From positions 18,571,290 through 18,635,289 of the forward strand of contig CM076663.1 of the NCBI GenBank assembly GCA_038496675.1: 64,000 nucleotides of DNA. The letters are read 5' to 3'. This document shows, piece by piece, positions 26,245 through 39,189 of the stretch. Position 1 is the first letter of the stretch; each line of letters opens with the position of its first letter. The stretch comes from Rachycentron canadum (lineage: Eukaryota; Chordata; Actinopteri; Carangiformes; Rachycentridae). The position numbers and the translations under genes are program-made. The notes below the pieces were generated by a model that ran no database searches, was not told the DNA's origin, and worked only from the letters and a program-made list of their open reading frames with translations.

Positions 26245-29200
26245 CTGTTGAAGGAGAAGACAAACAGTAAATATGACATGTCAGGAAAAATAAGCCAAAA
26301 AAAAAAAAAAAAAAGACAGAATCCACAGTGAAAAATAAGACAAATTATGACATTTCTAAAACAAGCTCAGACTGTTATTTCTTCTGTCTGCTGAGATGAT
26401 GTGACTCATACAGCCCGGTGAGGAGAACTGACGTATGAGAACAAGATGGACATCTTGGTCTGAATATTGTTTTAATCATCACTGTTCAGGTAAATGTCAG
26501 AAAATGAACATCATCTGTGATATGATTGTTTCAGAGCCCTGATGTGTGCATTTTTGTCATACCTGTCTGATTAAACATCAGCCCTTTGGTACATTATTGT
26601 TATTTTATGTATAATTAGTATGATCAGATCTGGATGAACTGTATAGTTCTATCTTGCCCTGCAAACCTGGCAATTACATGTCCATGTTATCTGCCTTGTT
26701 TATTTAAAGGATCTATTTTTACATCTTTCGCTGCCATCATATGTGGTTTCTTGCTGGGAGCAGGTGGTGGTGATGGTCATTTGCCAAGAGCTTCAACCAT
26801 CATTGTGTTTACAAAATCAGAGATTATTATACGTCCTGAGATTCACCACTTCTTCAGGGCAGACTGGACACTACATTGGCTCACTATTGGAAAGTGATGA
26901 AATGGTCAGGGGCTAGCTGGTTAGCATGCTAATTTGCGTGGAAGAAAACAGGATAGACATAGAAGGAAAACAAGAATCACTTTCCACCTCTAGAGGAACG
27001 ATGATTGATGCTGAACCCCTTTTCTAGACTTGTGGGTAAAAAGATGTTTATGCTAATGTAGCTATAGCAAAACCTACAAGTAACCCCTTTAATTGATAAT
27101 CTTAATATACAATTATGTCTAATATATTTATTCAAAGGGCTAATGGAGAGTTCTTGGTTTGTCAAGGTAAAGTTTGAATGTGCCATAACTTTGTAAATGC
27201 TAAAAAATTTAAAAATCAAAATATATAATCAAAAACATATAAAATATAATTATATAAAACTCAGGTTTGAGCTGACAGTTGGAAAATGTAAATTCATGAG
27301 GCACACACTACGATAATTTTTGACTCTTTGAGATCAGCCTTCTTCACAAGAACAGAGAAACCCATAACCTTGTTGAGTGAAACTCAGTTTGCCCTACACA
27401 TGACAACAAACAGTCTTGCTGAAAAATGTCCACATTTGGTTTCTGCATTAAAAATTAAGGCGCAGTGTTTCTCCAACCATGAACCATCAAATTTCACGTT
27501 AAATCTACAATGTCTGAAACCCCTATGGAAAAATCTACTGTAGATACAGACTTTACACTCTGCAGCATTCAGAGAAATGCCCTGAGAGCTGAAACACAGT
27601 AAAACTGAGCTACTGCCAACCACAAGATGAAACGCTGTCAGTGTTTACAGTAAAGTATATCAAATAACCCTTCATTGAATGCTTTGAAACATAATCCTCG
27701 CATATTTGCGGCATTCAGTTAACGTTCCTGTAAGTGCTAAAAACTGACATGGGAAGTGATTACTAGAGAGGAAGATGTCAGCTACACACATGTCTGCAGT
27801 AATGATATAGAGTCATTGGTATAAGAGACATTTCAGAAGTGCAACCGCTCATCATTACCACCGGTCCTCATCTTCAGCTGGCTTAAAATCATGGTGGCGT
27901 ACTGTGTCCAGTCCACTTTCTTTAAGCGGTGAAGGTTTATCTAAACTAGCTGACTTTCTAACATCAGAGCTCAGATGCTGGGCTATAATTCGCTGCTACG
28001 TAAATAAAAAAGAGCTACTCCTAACTACTGTAAACTCCAGCTTGCAAATATCCATGAGTATAGGCCCACTTCTAATGTTGTCATGGCTAATGAAAAGGAT
28101 AGCAGTTGACTATTTGCTAAGTCCATCGCAATCCATAGTAATTTTCACATTTCACATAAAATTACATGTGTAGTTGTTAATTCTATACTGCCAGCTAACA
28201 TGACCACCGTTGCTAGCTGCTGCTAGCTAATCAAGATAAAATTAACTAATTGTGTGAAAAGTCTTTTTAAAGCAGATTTTTTTTTTTTTTTTTTTATGTT
28301 TCCTACTGATTTGCTAGAATATAATTTTCAATAAATTCAATAAAAAGCAGGTTAGCGTTAGCTTAGCTGTGCAATCAGCTGCAGGAAAAACGCTCTTGTT
28401 TTGTTTCACGTGTAACCCGCAAGTCCACAAACTAATGTAGTCAGCTAACAATGAGCTCCACTGCCTTGGAAGCAATGTAGGTAGCTGGACACGCTAAAGC
28501 TTACGTAATCGCCCTGTTTAATCTGGCTGTACTTCTGTTTTGGATTTTGGTGATTGTTCCAACTGCAGCCTCATACACACAACTTCAACATGTAGAGAAA
28601 TCCAAAGGTTGACAGGCCTGCCCCTACTTACGATTGTTACAACTGGTGTTTGGCAGATTTGTTTTGCAAATGGACAAAAATCCAATATTTCAACCACAAT
28701 ATTTTTTAGTTATGAATAAATTATCTGAAATGAAGCATTAAACTAAGTACTTTGGTGAAGGCGTTGGCAAGTACAGCATTTTCCCTCTTAATGTATGTCA
28801 TTTATTTGTAATGTAACAGTCAGTTTTTGATTTGTCGCTTCCTTTCAGCAGAGAAATCTATTGCAATGTCCTTTCCCATCACCAGAATTACATTTGTGCA
28901 TATAGGGTGAGTCTAAGGTGCCTTCTCACTTGGCAGAGAAATACACTCCTCCACCTTACTTATGCTAATAATATGTATTATAAGACTGTTGCCAAGTGTA
29001 GAGAAAGACTGGCCAGTAGATCTTCGATATAACCCGAACCTGAGCCTTTTAAAAACCAGCAGTGTAGAGGTACGTGTCAATTTTAAAGCACAGTAGAGGC
29101 AGTACAGTCAAACACTCCTGACAAAGACAGCAACCTATTGCAGTGCATTAGCTGGCCACTGCTGCAAATGGCCTGAAGAGACAAGAAATGACACTGTGAA

Positions 29201-30940
29201 ACTGTTCTTCCTCCTCTTGCTGACTCTGCACGTCGTGTCACATTGACACACGCTTGCCAGGCTTGCAGCTCCACAAGAGCGAATCCTCGTGGCGCATCGG
29301 GGTGGCCACAGATGACGGTGGTCATCATAATGCCATGAGCCATGGAGGGCATACAGCTTGTGATTTCATCAGCGTTAATTAAGCTGGCCAAAGCTGCCTC
29401 ATTGCTCCTGTAATTCACTGAGTTAAACGCTTATGTCCAAGTTATCTGTTACCTGCTGTCTCAGAGATTCATAATAAGCAGGAGCTGCTCACTTCTCCAG
29501 CAATGTGTTAGGTAGGCAGTATGGAGGAGACTGAACACTGTGTGCTTGATTAAATGGAGGCTCACAGTCCAGGGACCTGGGACTTAATGTGCTTTCTTTC
29601 CCATCAAAACAGTCTCTACCTACAGTGTATGGCTCGAGCACGCAGACACTGCATGCACTGATTATCAGGCTCTGCTGCAAAATTCATCAATAAGTTAATC
29701 AAATCAGCGCGGCACAGACCAAAGCACCCACGCTGACAGCTTCAAAGGCATACAGCTGTCATTCATCGAAGTCGGGTACATTGTGTGTTTTCTGATGACG
29801 ATGACAATGATGGTCATGATGATGAAACAACTCATCTGCAAGAGTAGAATTGCAGCATAAGACAACTCTAAAGGCTAAAAGTTATTCTGATTTTCATATT
29901 GTCAACAAATCCCATGAAAACACCAAAATCTTTAACATTTTCCATTTTCCAAGGCCTGTCTGTGCTGCCCAATAAAGACAGATCCCAAATTTATAGTCTG
30001 TGTCTGTTTTAAAGAAAAATGCTTAAAGCAACACAGACAGAACTTGTCAGTGAGATAAATCCTTTATTGGTTTTGGTCTTTTCATTGGATTTGCTGACAG
30101 ACAAAGAAAAACCTAAAATTTTGGCAGCCTTATCCTCACAGCATCTCCCAAATAAAAATTATTTATCAGTCTGATTCCAGTGGTCCCTATTTTTAGACTT
30201 CTTCAATCAGGATCCAGTGCTTCCCCAACAGAATTTGACAGGGCTTTGAAACAGAGTTTAGACCTTCAAGTCTGGAAATGAACTGCTAACATGTAACTTT
30301 ACTGGAAATGGCTGCTTAATCAGCTAAAGGAAACAAAAAGATTCTCAGTTACAGCCAGGCTGGTTGTGTTAATTCTATAAGAAATTGATTTTGAGAGGAA
30401 TTTCCTTGAAATAAATGTATATCAATCTTGCAGATAGTCTTGAGCAGCTCAGACTCCAAGTTATTAAAAGCTTCTGAGACCTTTCCCTCTTTTTAAAGCT
30501 AGAATCAATAAGATTTTCATGAAGTCAAAACACATTTTTGTCTAATGTATCCTTGAATTTGAAAGGGTATAGTTGGCATGAAAGCAATCGTGTTAAATAG
30601 AAAATGCAGTAAAGATGCAGCAGTCAGCACACTAAGCTATTAAACAATAGTAATGCTGATCAGTAAAACTCATTTTTCTTCAACTTCCTGTCACATCACC
30701 TAGTTCACTGTCTTTTTGGTGCACAAATCCCAGAATAAATGCACAGTGCTCTGAAAGCTGTACAATGCTACAAGCTACACATACAAGCTGCACAACCTGT
30801 AGCCTAGCAAACGCTTGTAATTTGCTGTTTGTGCACTTTTACAAACTATCTGATTTTCTACTTGCTGCAAATCATTAAACCCTAATCATTACAAAACAGC
30901 CATCTGCTGTCTGATTACTATTTAACGAAGGCACCGCATA

Positions 30941-30982
30941 CACACACACGCACACAGACACACACACACACACACACACACA
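30941..30982. repeat. CA microsatellite
   Basis: A CA array with two CG/CAG interruptions. Confidence 0.9.
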
Positions 30983-31893
30983 CTGGATGAGTAGAGTTTG
31001 CAGCTCCAGTAATTCCTCCACCTGAAGGAAAAACTTCGAATCTGGCTGCCCTTAAGCCGCCCTCCTCCCCTCCCAGCCGCTCCTGCTGGAGTCAGATCAG
31101 CTGGGAAACGCTGGCCGACGTCTCCGGTCTCAATCTGGGGAGGATGAGGAGCCAACATCCTCGTGACATGATTGAATGTGGAAGGAGCAGATCTCCTTGC
31201 AGATATAGGCGTAGGTGCCACGTTAGCACGACAGTCATTGTGTGCCACGACTGGTTGACGCTGCGTGCGTGCACAGCTCAGAAAAAGAGGCCGGAAATTA
31301 AGCTCAGACGTCATTCCAATTATTAACATCCAACTCCCTCTGAAGAACACAATAACAGACAAAGGCCTATCATCATATATATCAATAAGTGGCAAAAGAA
31401 AAGGGAGTAATAACACCTCCTTCAAGGAATATCAGGATCTGTCAATTCACAAACTTAATATACCCATACTTCAGAGAGAGTGCTCCTAACAGGAATCCAC
31501 TGAACCAGCCCAGCAATCATGTGATAGCATAATCCAGCATTTGCTCAGACCCACCAAAATGCTGTATTCGACTCTATGTTGTAAGAATTACGATGCCAAA
31601 TCCCTACAAAGGCTAAAAAAGAGAGACTTCAGTTATCCAGTGAAATGAGTCAGAGTGTGATTTTGAGAGGATGTGTTCAGCATCCTCACTATCTTCCAAA
31701 TGAGATTCTCTAATGATCAAAGGGCTTATTTTTTATTTATTTATTTATTTTTTTGCTAATAACGTAGATTTAACCAGCTGGAGGATGCAACTTTCACTAC
31801 CTCTGAAGTCTTTTGTGGTGTTTGAAAAGCTGCTAGAGTAGCAGCAGATTTGCAGATCATAAAGAGAGTTGTTATTCACGTTCTCAACTCATG

Positions 31894-31894
31894 C

Positions 31895-31961
<67 letters not shown>

Positions 31962-31970
31962 TGTATGTGT
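31894..31970. repeat. Long TG microsatellite
   Basis: About 38 TG units with two TTTG interruptions. Confidence 0.95.
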
Positions 31971-32481
31971 GCATTCTCGGATGAGCTAGTAAAGAAGTAT
32001 GATGTGAAAAGACACAGTCCAGTCCTGTTTTCTGCTCTAATGAAATGTTTACATCGGTCACGAGTGCCTGGACGGCCTTATTATCTGTAATCTATTTAAC
32101 CTTGAATCATTGCTTACTTCTATTTTTGTGTCTTTGCAGCCCACTGTGACAAAGACAACAATCCTGCATTGTTTCCTTTTGGAGTGGGAGCTTTGCTTTG
32201 TTCATTCCACTCACTGTGTAGGACTATTTCAGACTCCAGCATCTGTGCAAAACTGATCATAAACAGCACACACTGTACTGTGGAGCAGCTTGGACAAACA
32301 TCCTCCTATGAATTGAATTATACTGTATTTGACTGGAATCATTCTGAGCATGAGCGCTTGTATGTATTTAATCAGTGCCTTTATTTTGCAAGGGTGATCT
32401 GATTGAAATGGTCCCTTTTGTTCTGTTAACTTACACGTGTGGAGTGTGGAAGGACACAGGATGACCACATGTATAATAGGT

Positions 32482-32484
<3 letters not shown>

Positions 32485-32511
<27 letters not shown>
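32485..32511. repeat. CAG/CTG trinucleotide repeat
   Basis: About nine uninterrupted AGC units lie just left of the CpG-rich block. Confidence 0.9.
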
Positions 32512-32512
<1 letters not shown>

Positions 32513-32888
32513 CATATGATGTATGATCGTTTCCTATTGGATCCGTCCTCATTCAGCCTGACTCTAATCGCCCAGCAGGCTACAGTAGCAGCTTCCTCTG
32601 CTCTAATGTACAACAACGAGCATCCCAGTCCTCTCATGTCCCCCACACATGCGGACAGCAGTCATCCCGCTAAAGCAGGCGGAGGGTGTCACATGTAGAA
32701 TAAAGCAGCCTCACCTTAGCACTGATGAAGTCTGGTCTCCACAGAGGGGTCCGGGTCCAAGCCTTTACTCAGTAAATCGCCGTTTGCGGATGGATGCGCG
32801 GTTCGCAATGTTTATATCACCGCTTCTCCTGCTGCTGCTGCTGTTGCCATGGTTATTCATCTAGACCCTGTATGTTCTGCAGTCCCCC

Positions 32889-33040
32889 CCCCCTTCCCCT
32901 CTCTCTCTCTCTCTCTCTTTCTCTCGCTCTGCTCTCTCTCTTTCTCTCGCTCTGCTCTCTCTCTCTCTCTCTCTCTCTCGCTCTGCTCTCTCTCTCTCTC
33001 TCTCTCTCTCGCTCTGCTCTCTCTCTCTCTCTCTCTCTCC
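32889..33040. repeat. CT-rich array with higher-order unit
   Basis: This polypyrimidine array is punctuated by CGCTCTGCTC at about 32925, 32948, 32979 and 33010. The spacings of 23, 31 and 31 bp indicate a minisatellite unit built on CT dinucleotides. Confidence 0.9.
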
Positions 33041-33189
33041 TGACGGGGATTTCAATTTGGGAAAGTGCAGCAGCTTCTGTCGCGGGATCTCGCTGTGTGT
33101 TTGTCCTCCGGGTCCGCCCCGCGTTTTGCACACAATTCATACAGACAGTGGATAGTTAAGGGGAATATTAATAGTCAGCACACAGTCAT

Positions 33190-33217
33190 TGTGTGTGTGT
33201 GTGTGTGTGTGTGTGTG
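33190..33217. repeat. GT dinucleotide repeat
   Basis: An uninterrupted GT run lies between the CT array and the CRE. Confidence 0.9.
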
Positions 33218-33261
33218 AGTCTTTGCTGCTGCACTATAGTGTGTGCGTCCAGCGGGCGAGC

Positions 33262-33269
33262 TGACGTCA
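33262..33269. promoter_or_regulatory. Perfect palindromic CRE
   Basis: The 8-bp consensus TGACGTCA lies in CpG-rich DNA. CREB/ATF-family proteins bind this motif. Function is not shown by sequence alone. Confidence 0.5.
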
Positions 33270-33382
33270 CAGCCTGCCCCTAAAAGCTGAAGTGAACCGT
33301 GCCGCCGGAAATGACCCCGCGAAGACACGAAGGATGACAGGTCATGCAAACAAAGCAATAATGCAACGCCAAACACGCGGGT

Positions 33383-33392
33383 GTCACGTGAC
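33383..33392. promoter_or_regulatory. CLEAR/E-box palindrome
   Basis: The 10-bp palindrome GTCACGTGAC matches the core bound by USF and TFEB/MITF-family bHLH factors. It lies about 120 bp from the CRE. Confidence 0.45.
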
Positions 33393-33432
33393 TTGGGAGG
33401 CCATGGCAGACCGAGGGGCACAAGTGAGTATA

Positions 33433-33822
33433 TGCCATCATCATCCTCACCATCATCATCACCATCATCATCATCACCACCATCATCATCACCATCATCA
33501 CCATCATCATCATCATCATCCCCATCATCACCATCATCATCACCATCATCATCATCACCATCATCATCACCATCATCACCATCATCCCCATCATCCCCAT
33601 CATCACCATCATCATCATCATCACCATCATCACCATCATCCCCATCATCACCATCATCATCACCATCATCACCATCATCATCCCCATCATCACCATCATC
33701 CCCATCATCACCATCATCACCATCATCATCATCATCATCATCCCCATCATCACCATCATCCCCATCATCACCATCATCACCATCATTATCATCATCATCA
33801 TCATCATCATCCCCATCATCAC

Positions 33823-33888
<66 letters not shown>
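33433..33888. repeat. CAT/CAC trinucleotide array
   Basis: About 450 bp consist of CAT units mixed with CAC and CCC in a patterned way; the last 60-70 bp are pure CAT. All frames are open for hundreds of bases only because the array lacks stops, so the predicted poly-Asp, poly-Met, poly-His and poly-Ser products are artefacts. Confidence 0.95.
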
Positions 33889-34872
33889 ATTGGTACAGGG
33901 AGTCACTAAACAGTACTTTTGATTCACGTGCAATCACATTAGCTCCTCATTGACAAGGTCATTGCTTATCCATTGCTGAGTTGCCAGCTTCAAATTTCTG
34001 CTGCCGTTTGATGTAAAACTGAGGTTTTTGTCCGTTGGAGCTCCGCCTGGAAAGATTTACGCTGCAGGTTGAGCCATAATTTACTATAGAGTCATAAAAT
34101 GCAACCCGTTACCATCGCTCTTCCAGAACCACTCCCAAAGTGATCAGAATCAATGTCAGTGAACTTTAAAACCAAAATGGCGCAATAAACAAGGTCAAGG
34201 CTGGACCAGCACCAGGCTAAGCAGGCTCTGAACCACTGGGTGCAGTGGCACGCCACTCAAGCGTGATATCAGCTCACATTAAATGAGGCTTAAACCTTCT
34301 TTAATCCATTACTATGTATTTATTTTGTGGTATGTGTGAACACAGTGTTTTTAGGCCTATCTAATAAAACTGATATATTTTAAAAATTCCAATATCAGAG
34401 ACAGAGCAACTCCAGTTATCATTTATTGGGGGTCATGATTCCAGCTCCTGGCTTTCCAGGGAAATGTTTGGCTATGTTGCAGATAAAGAACATGTTGTGT
34501 TCATATTGTGTTGTTTGCCAGTGTTTTGGTGCTGTACAGTAGGTTTATTAGACCTTGTTTTCCCTCGCTGCTGGAAATAAGGTTAATAAGAAAAAGAACT
34601 GTAAAGTAGCAAGTTAAAAAACCAAAACAATGAACTTGAAGATGTTAAACCACTGTGCAGGACTGAGGCAAACTGCAGAGCTGGGTGATAATTCTCTGCG
34701 GTTTAGTTTTTATAAGTGATGCCTTTCACATTTTTCCTTTTCCTCTAACTAATAAAAAATTGCTGATAAGTGCAGCTTTAATGTGAATCCTTTTTATTAT
34801 CTGAGCTTGACACCCTTGAAGAAGTTCTTGTTATTATTCACTTGTTTTAGATTTTTGCCTGTCTTTAATGTT

Positions 34873-34904
<32 letters not shown>

Positions 34905-35299
34905 GTAAGACATTTAAAGATAAAACTGTATGAATGAGCTTCAGCACGAAGGTTCTGGGGATCTGACACATGAGCATGATTCATTACACAGTATGTGGAG
35001 AACAATACTTCAAATACTTCAAAAGTCATGTATTTTTGTTGCAGCATTTTAAGTATTGAAAAAAATGAAAATCTGAAAAATCATCAGATGTCAGATGTAA
35101 ATTTTATTAATGCAGAAACAGTAAATATCAGTGCTGTCACGATGCAAAACTGAACTAGACTAGTGTAGACATGATCCAGAGGAGCTGAGAACACACTTGT
35201 CTGAATAAGTTGAACTAGACATTATATGGAATTTGCAATTCAGCTCCCTGGTGCAAAGTCCATGCAGTTGACCTTACTCAGATAATTCATCGTGAGCAA

Positions 35300-35700
35300 G
35301 TGGGCGTGTAGATCACATTTGCAGCATGTTGTGAAACAGAGGATGAAGGAGAACGTTTTTCGCACGACGGCAAGCAAAATGTTGAACAGGAGAAAGACGT
35401 CCATCTGACGCCAAAGTCCTCACCCAAAATCGAAGAACGGGAAGAGGTGCTATGAAAGAATACTTTCCACAGAATACTTCTTGTGTCACATTGCGCCTCC
35501 TGCGCACGCTTCCCAGATGCCACTCCACACCTGAACCGACAAGCTCCTGTTGTGCGCTTCATATGTGAAGGGACAATGCCAGACATCGTCCAGACCTGAT
35601 TTTCCAGACATTGTCCATAGTTCACATGAAAAAAACTGCTTCAGCAACAACGGAGAGACAGCCATTAACCAGCCCTGTCTCCTTTTGTTCCTGGCAGACA
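35300..35700 (-). repeat. Possible dispersed repeat
   Basis: The GACATTGTCC / GACATCGTCC / GGGACAATGCC motif recurs in both orientations near 35565-35625. The stretch resembles a fish element with 'pressure'-like GACATTGTCC repeats. A 112-codon open frame on the minus strand has no recognisable domain and is treated as spurious. Confidence 0.35.
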
Positions 35701-36853
35701 GGTACTGCAATTAAAATGCCATCTGTCCTGATTAAACAACTCCTCACTGACTAATCACTTGTCAGATAAGGGAGAGGTGAGGATTATGTAACAAATAAAT
35801 AAAAATGTCTATGACCCATAAGCTGTTGTCTATGGTAACTGTGTGTTTAGCTGTTATCAAGAGTAGGAAATTAGTTTCTTCTTTCAGGTTATTTGGTTCT
35901 TTTGTGCCTCTGATTCACCAACAAGCCCAGGACGACTGCTTTCCTCCTGCGTTCCCAGCTTCACCTTCTGCTTAAAAAACCCAAAGTCAATTGCTGCTTT
36001 CTCTCATGGCGTTCTGCCATAATCTCCAAGCACTCTTGATTAAGAGAGGAGCGCTATTGATTTTTTTTTTTTCTTTTTCAGACGGTTGCCAGAGCCCTGA
36101 TGACCATATAGTCTGAAAAAAAAGAAAAAAAAAAAACTGGCAGAAATTTCAAAGAGGTTACACAGCAAGGACACCGATTTTCACACAGTCTAATATCAAA
36201 GTTAGACGCTGATTTCTAGTCTGTGAAAGTCAAGATAACAGTGATCGCTGTGGTTATGCCTTATTATCTTCATAACATGGCATAACCACCTCTTTTAGTT
36301 GATGTATTACGGTCACCAGATATCTCTTCTGATGTAATGTAGACAGGGAATGATCACAGACACAAACCTCACCCTCAACTCAGCTTAAACTGTTGATAAA
36401 ACCTATGAAAATCTCTCATAGCTCACAGACAGATGACAAATACAAGAAAAAACAGGATAAATGATCCTTAATGCTTCCATATGAATGGTTTGATGGGTAT
36501 GAAAATGATGGGAATCAACACCTGTTAGAGATTTTGGATGGCATTTACCCCTACTTTGTTAACGCCTGCTCTTTAACTTTCTTCTGGAGATAAAGGTTGT
36601 GCATTGATGAAAAAAGCTGTGGAAGGCGACTTAAATGAATTAAAAGAGAAATATCGGTTATATGTGGCACCCTCTTCTTCTGCAGCGGTTTAATGGAACC
36701 AAACTGGAGATTTAGTGCTGCTAGCTGTTTGTCTTAATGAGGCGACTCCTAACATTTGCTAGCAAATGTACATCAGCAGTTTCTTTACAGGTTGTCTCCA
36801 AATTCAGTTGCATTAAACTTGGATGAAAACTTACTGATCTATGACAAGGAAAA

Positions 36854-36857
<4 letters not shown>

Positions 36858-36910
<53 letters not shown>

Positions 36911-37402
36911 GTACACATATCTATATATGTATGTATACACACACATATACTATGTATTATATTATATATATATATATATATANNNNNNNNNNNNNNNNNN
37001 NNNNNNNNNNNNNNNNNNNNNNNNNNNNNNNNNNNNNNNNNNNNNNNNNNNNNNNNNNNNNNNNNNNNNNNNNNNNNNNNNNNNNNNNNNNNNNNNNNNN
37101 NNNNNNNNNNNNNNNNNNNNNNNNNNNNNNNNNNNNNNNNNNNNNNNNNNNNNNNNNNNNNNNNNNNNNNNNNNNNNNNNNNNNNNNNNNNNNNNNNNNN
37201 NNNNNNNNNNNNNNNNNNNNNNNNNNNNNNNNNNNNNNNNNNNNNNNNNNNNNNNNNNNNNNNNNNNNNNNNNNNNNNNNNNNNNNNNNNNNNNNNNNNN
37301 NNNNNNNNNNNNNNNNNNNNNNNNNNNNNNNNNNNNNNNNNNNNNNNNNNNNNNNNNNNNNNNNNNNNNNNNNNNNNNNNNNTATATATATATATATATA
37401 TA
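36858..37402. repeat. AT microsatellite with a 400-N assembly gap
   Basis: An AT/TA array runs into unknown bases at 36983-37382 (exactly 400 N) and resumes as TA repeats on the other side. The true array length is unresolved. Long open frames across the N run are meaningless. Confidence 0.95.
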
Positions 37403-38130
37403 GTGAGAAAGCAAGGTAAAACTACCCTTAATATAATGATCTACCAGCAATGAGATACTGAAGGTCTCAGCTCTCAAGCAACAGGTAATAAGAGTCATAA
37501 AGCAAAAGTTTAATCTATTAGAGATGAGTGGAGTATATCTTATTTTGATTAAAGTGTTTTGATGTCTACTCTGCTCCCCTACTGTGTTTTCTTGAAACCA
37601 GCAAAAATACAAACCAAAATATTCTTGTGTATTTTTTTCTGGCAGATCCAGTTAAGCTAAGCTGCCTTAGGGTAAACACATCCAGAATTTAACTGTGCAA
37701 TTAAAGCAAGACTATAATCATTTCTTTAATTTCTGAAAGCAGAAATGACTGTCTCTTCCTCTTATAAACGAGTTTATAAGAGGAAGTTTATTAAATTCAC
37801 TTTGGTATGGCTCTGGTGTGACGGTAGCTAATGTTAGCAAGCTTGAACACGTGAATTGTTGGGTAAGAAAGTTTGCTACAACTGTTTTCTACCTGAGCTA
37901 CTGTTACACACAGTTTACATACACACAGACTTTTCAAATGTACCATTATCGCACATTTGTCACCTGTGGATCATGATTCACGCTCTCGGTGGAAAGCAAG
38001 CTAACTCTAAACTATGGAATAATATAGTAGGTGATCTGAGCTGCTTCCCATTTAGATTTCCAGTCCGAAAAAAAAAAAACAATGCAGTTTGCAATACACC
38101 AAAATCCAAGTGTTAACCATTCACTGCACC

Positions 38131-38369
38131 CAGTGTCCCAGTTCAGTGGCTGCATCCTTCGGAGGCTGCATTTGAAAATCAGTTGCGTCACAGTTGGCAT
38201 GTACACTGTCCCAGTTTGAAGGCTCCTTCATATGCACCCGACAAATGTGTCCTCCTTTTCCTGGGAAACAAAGGATCCAACAGGTGAATCCAAGACTCAT
38301 TGCACTATGAAGGGCCACACCTTCATAGGCTGCGTCCTCTGCAGGATGCAGACCCTGAATTGAGACCCA
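38131..38369. mobile_element. Non-autonomous DNA transposon (MITE-like), copy 1
   Basis: The left end (CAGTGTCCCAGTTCAG, then TGCATCCTTCGGAGGCTGC) is mirrored by an inverted right end (GGATGCAGACCCTGAATTGA and GAGACCCAC). The interior shares CTCCTTCATATGCA, ACAAATGTGTCCT and TTTTCCTG with 55787-56242. No transposase is present. Confidence 0.7.
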
Positions 38370-39189
38370 CCTGTTGTGTTGTCAGTAGTTAGTTATCGCA
38401 TGCCTTCCTTTATCTTACTGTCTAACTGGTTGGTTAACAACACTGTAGCTTGTTCAGTTCAACTCAGCTGACTCTTTTAAAGCTGCTGTGTAGGAAAGGT
38501 CAGGGACCACATTAACCTCAACTTAGAAACAAATCTTCCTCAATGGACCACAAACATTTATTTATAACCTCATAAAATGTACTGCAAAGCCTTTACTGCA
38601 ACAGTGTGTAAAGGTGCCACTTCCACACAGCCTAAATTTTGGTTGTCCAGAGCTTGTTATTGCAGCTTTGTGACCACAGCACTCCTGTTTTTACATCTCT
38701 ACAACACTATCAAGATGTACTCTAACCAGAGGGCCTTATGTGACTCTAGGTCACAAGTGTGCTAGTCATGCGGTGTGCTGCATGGATGAATAATCACAAA
38801 CTGTTTTCTCTTTCCCCCTGCCTGTGCTGGTTGTGTCTACTCTCTCATTGTGAGCGTGAGCTCTCAATTATCAAGGCTGGACACATGATCTCTCTGCCAG
38901 ATCTCAGAGGAGGCCCAGCCACAGTATCATGTTTCCTTATAGCTCTCTCAGACAGCCATTGTGGTGCAGCAACAAAAACAATCAATTCATGTAATATGAT
39001 ACAGAGACAAATACGTTATCCTTGACCTTTATATTATTGGTTGTAGTAAATTGCAGTATCAGCTGACTGTGAGGTTATTGATCCATAATATCAATAATTA
39101 AAGATTTACTCACAGTTTTTTTAATGAAAATATGAAAGAAGCACTCAAACCAGAGAGCAAGTTCAACCTCTGGCACAATATATGCCTTG

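Larger units (their letters stand above)
26245..32700. other. Upstream region of fam135b, no coding gene seen
   Basis: It probably holds the 5' non-coding intron of fam135b. It contains a poly-T tract (about 28277-28297), a CA array (30941-30982) and a long TG array (31894-31970). No open frame in this stretch resembles a known protein. Confidence 0.6.
32700..33430. promoter_or_regulatory. CpG-rich candidate promoter block between fam135b and col9a1
   Basis: The block is GC- and CpG-rich in an otherwise AT-rich region. It holds a palindromic CRE (TGACGTCA, 33262-33269), an ETS-like CCGGAA (33305-33310) and a CLEAR/E-box palindrome GTCACGTGAC (33383-33392). A good minus-strand donor (AAG then GTGAGG, exon end at 32715) lies at its left end, so a fam135b 5' non-coding exon could end there. 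These are sequence matches only; promoter activity is inferred. Confidence 0.5.

Noticed and set aside
30922..31425. 167-codon open frame on the minus strand
   Set aside because: Ends in a CA repeat, is compositionally odd and has no recognisable similarity.
33137..33937. Long open frames rich in Asp/Gly, Met, His or Ser over the CAT array
   Set aside because: They exist only because the CAT/CAC repeat has no stops; every frame gives a low-complexity product and none has a conserved flank.
35287..35625. 112-codon open frame on the minus strand
   Set aside because: Overlaps a probable dispersed repeat and shows no domain or splice-consistent neighbours.
36756..37612. Open frames of about 200 codons across the N gap
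   Set aside because: They consist of Tyr/Ile repeats and unknown bases.
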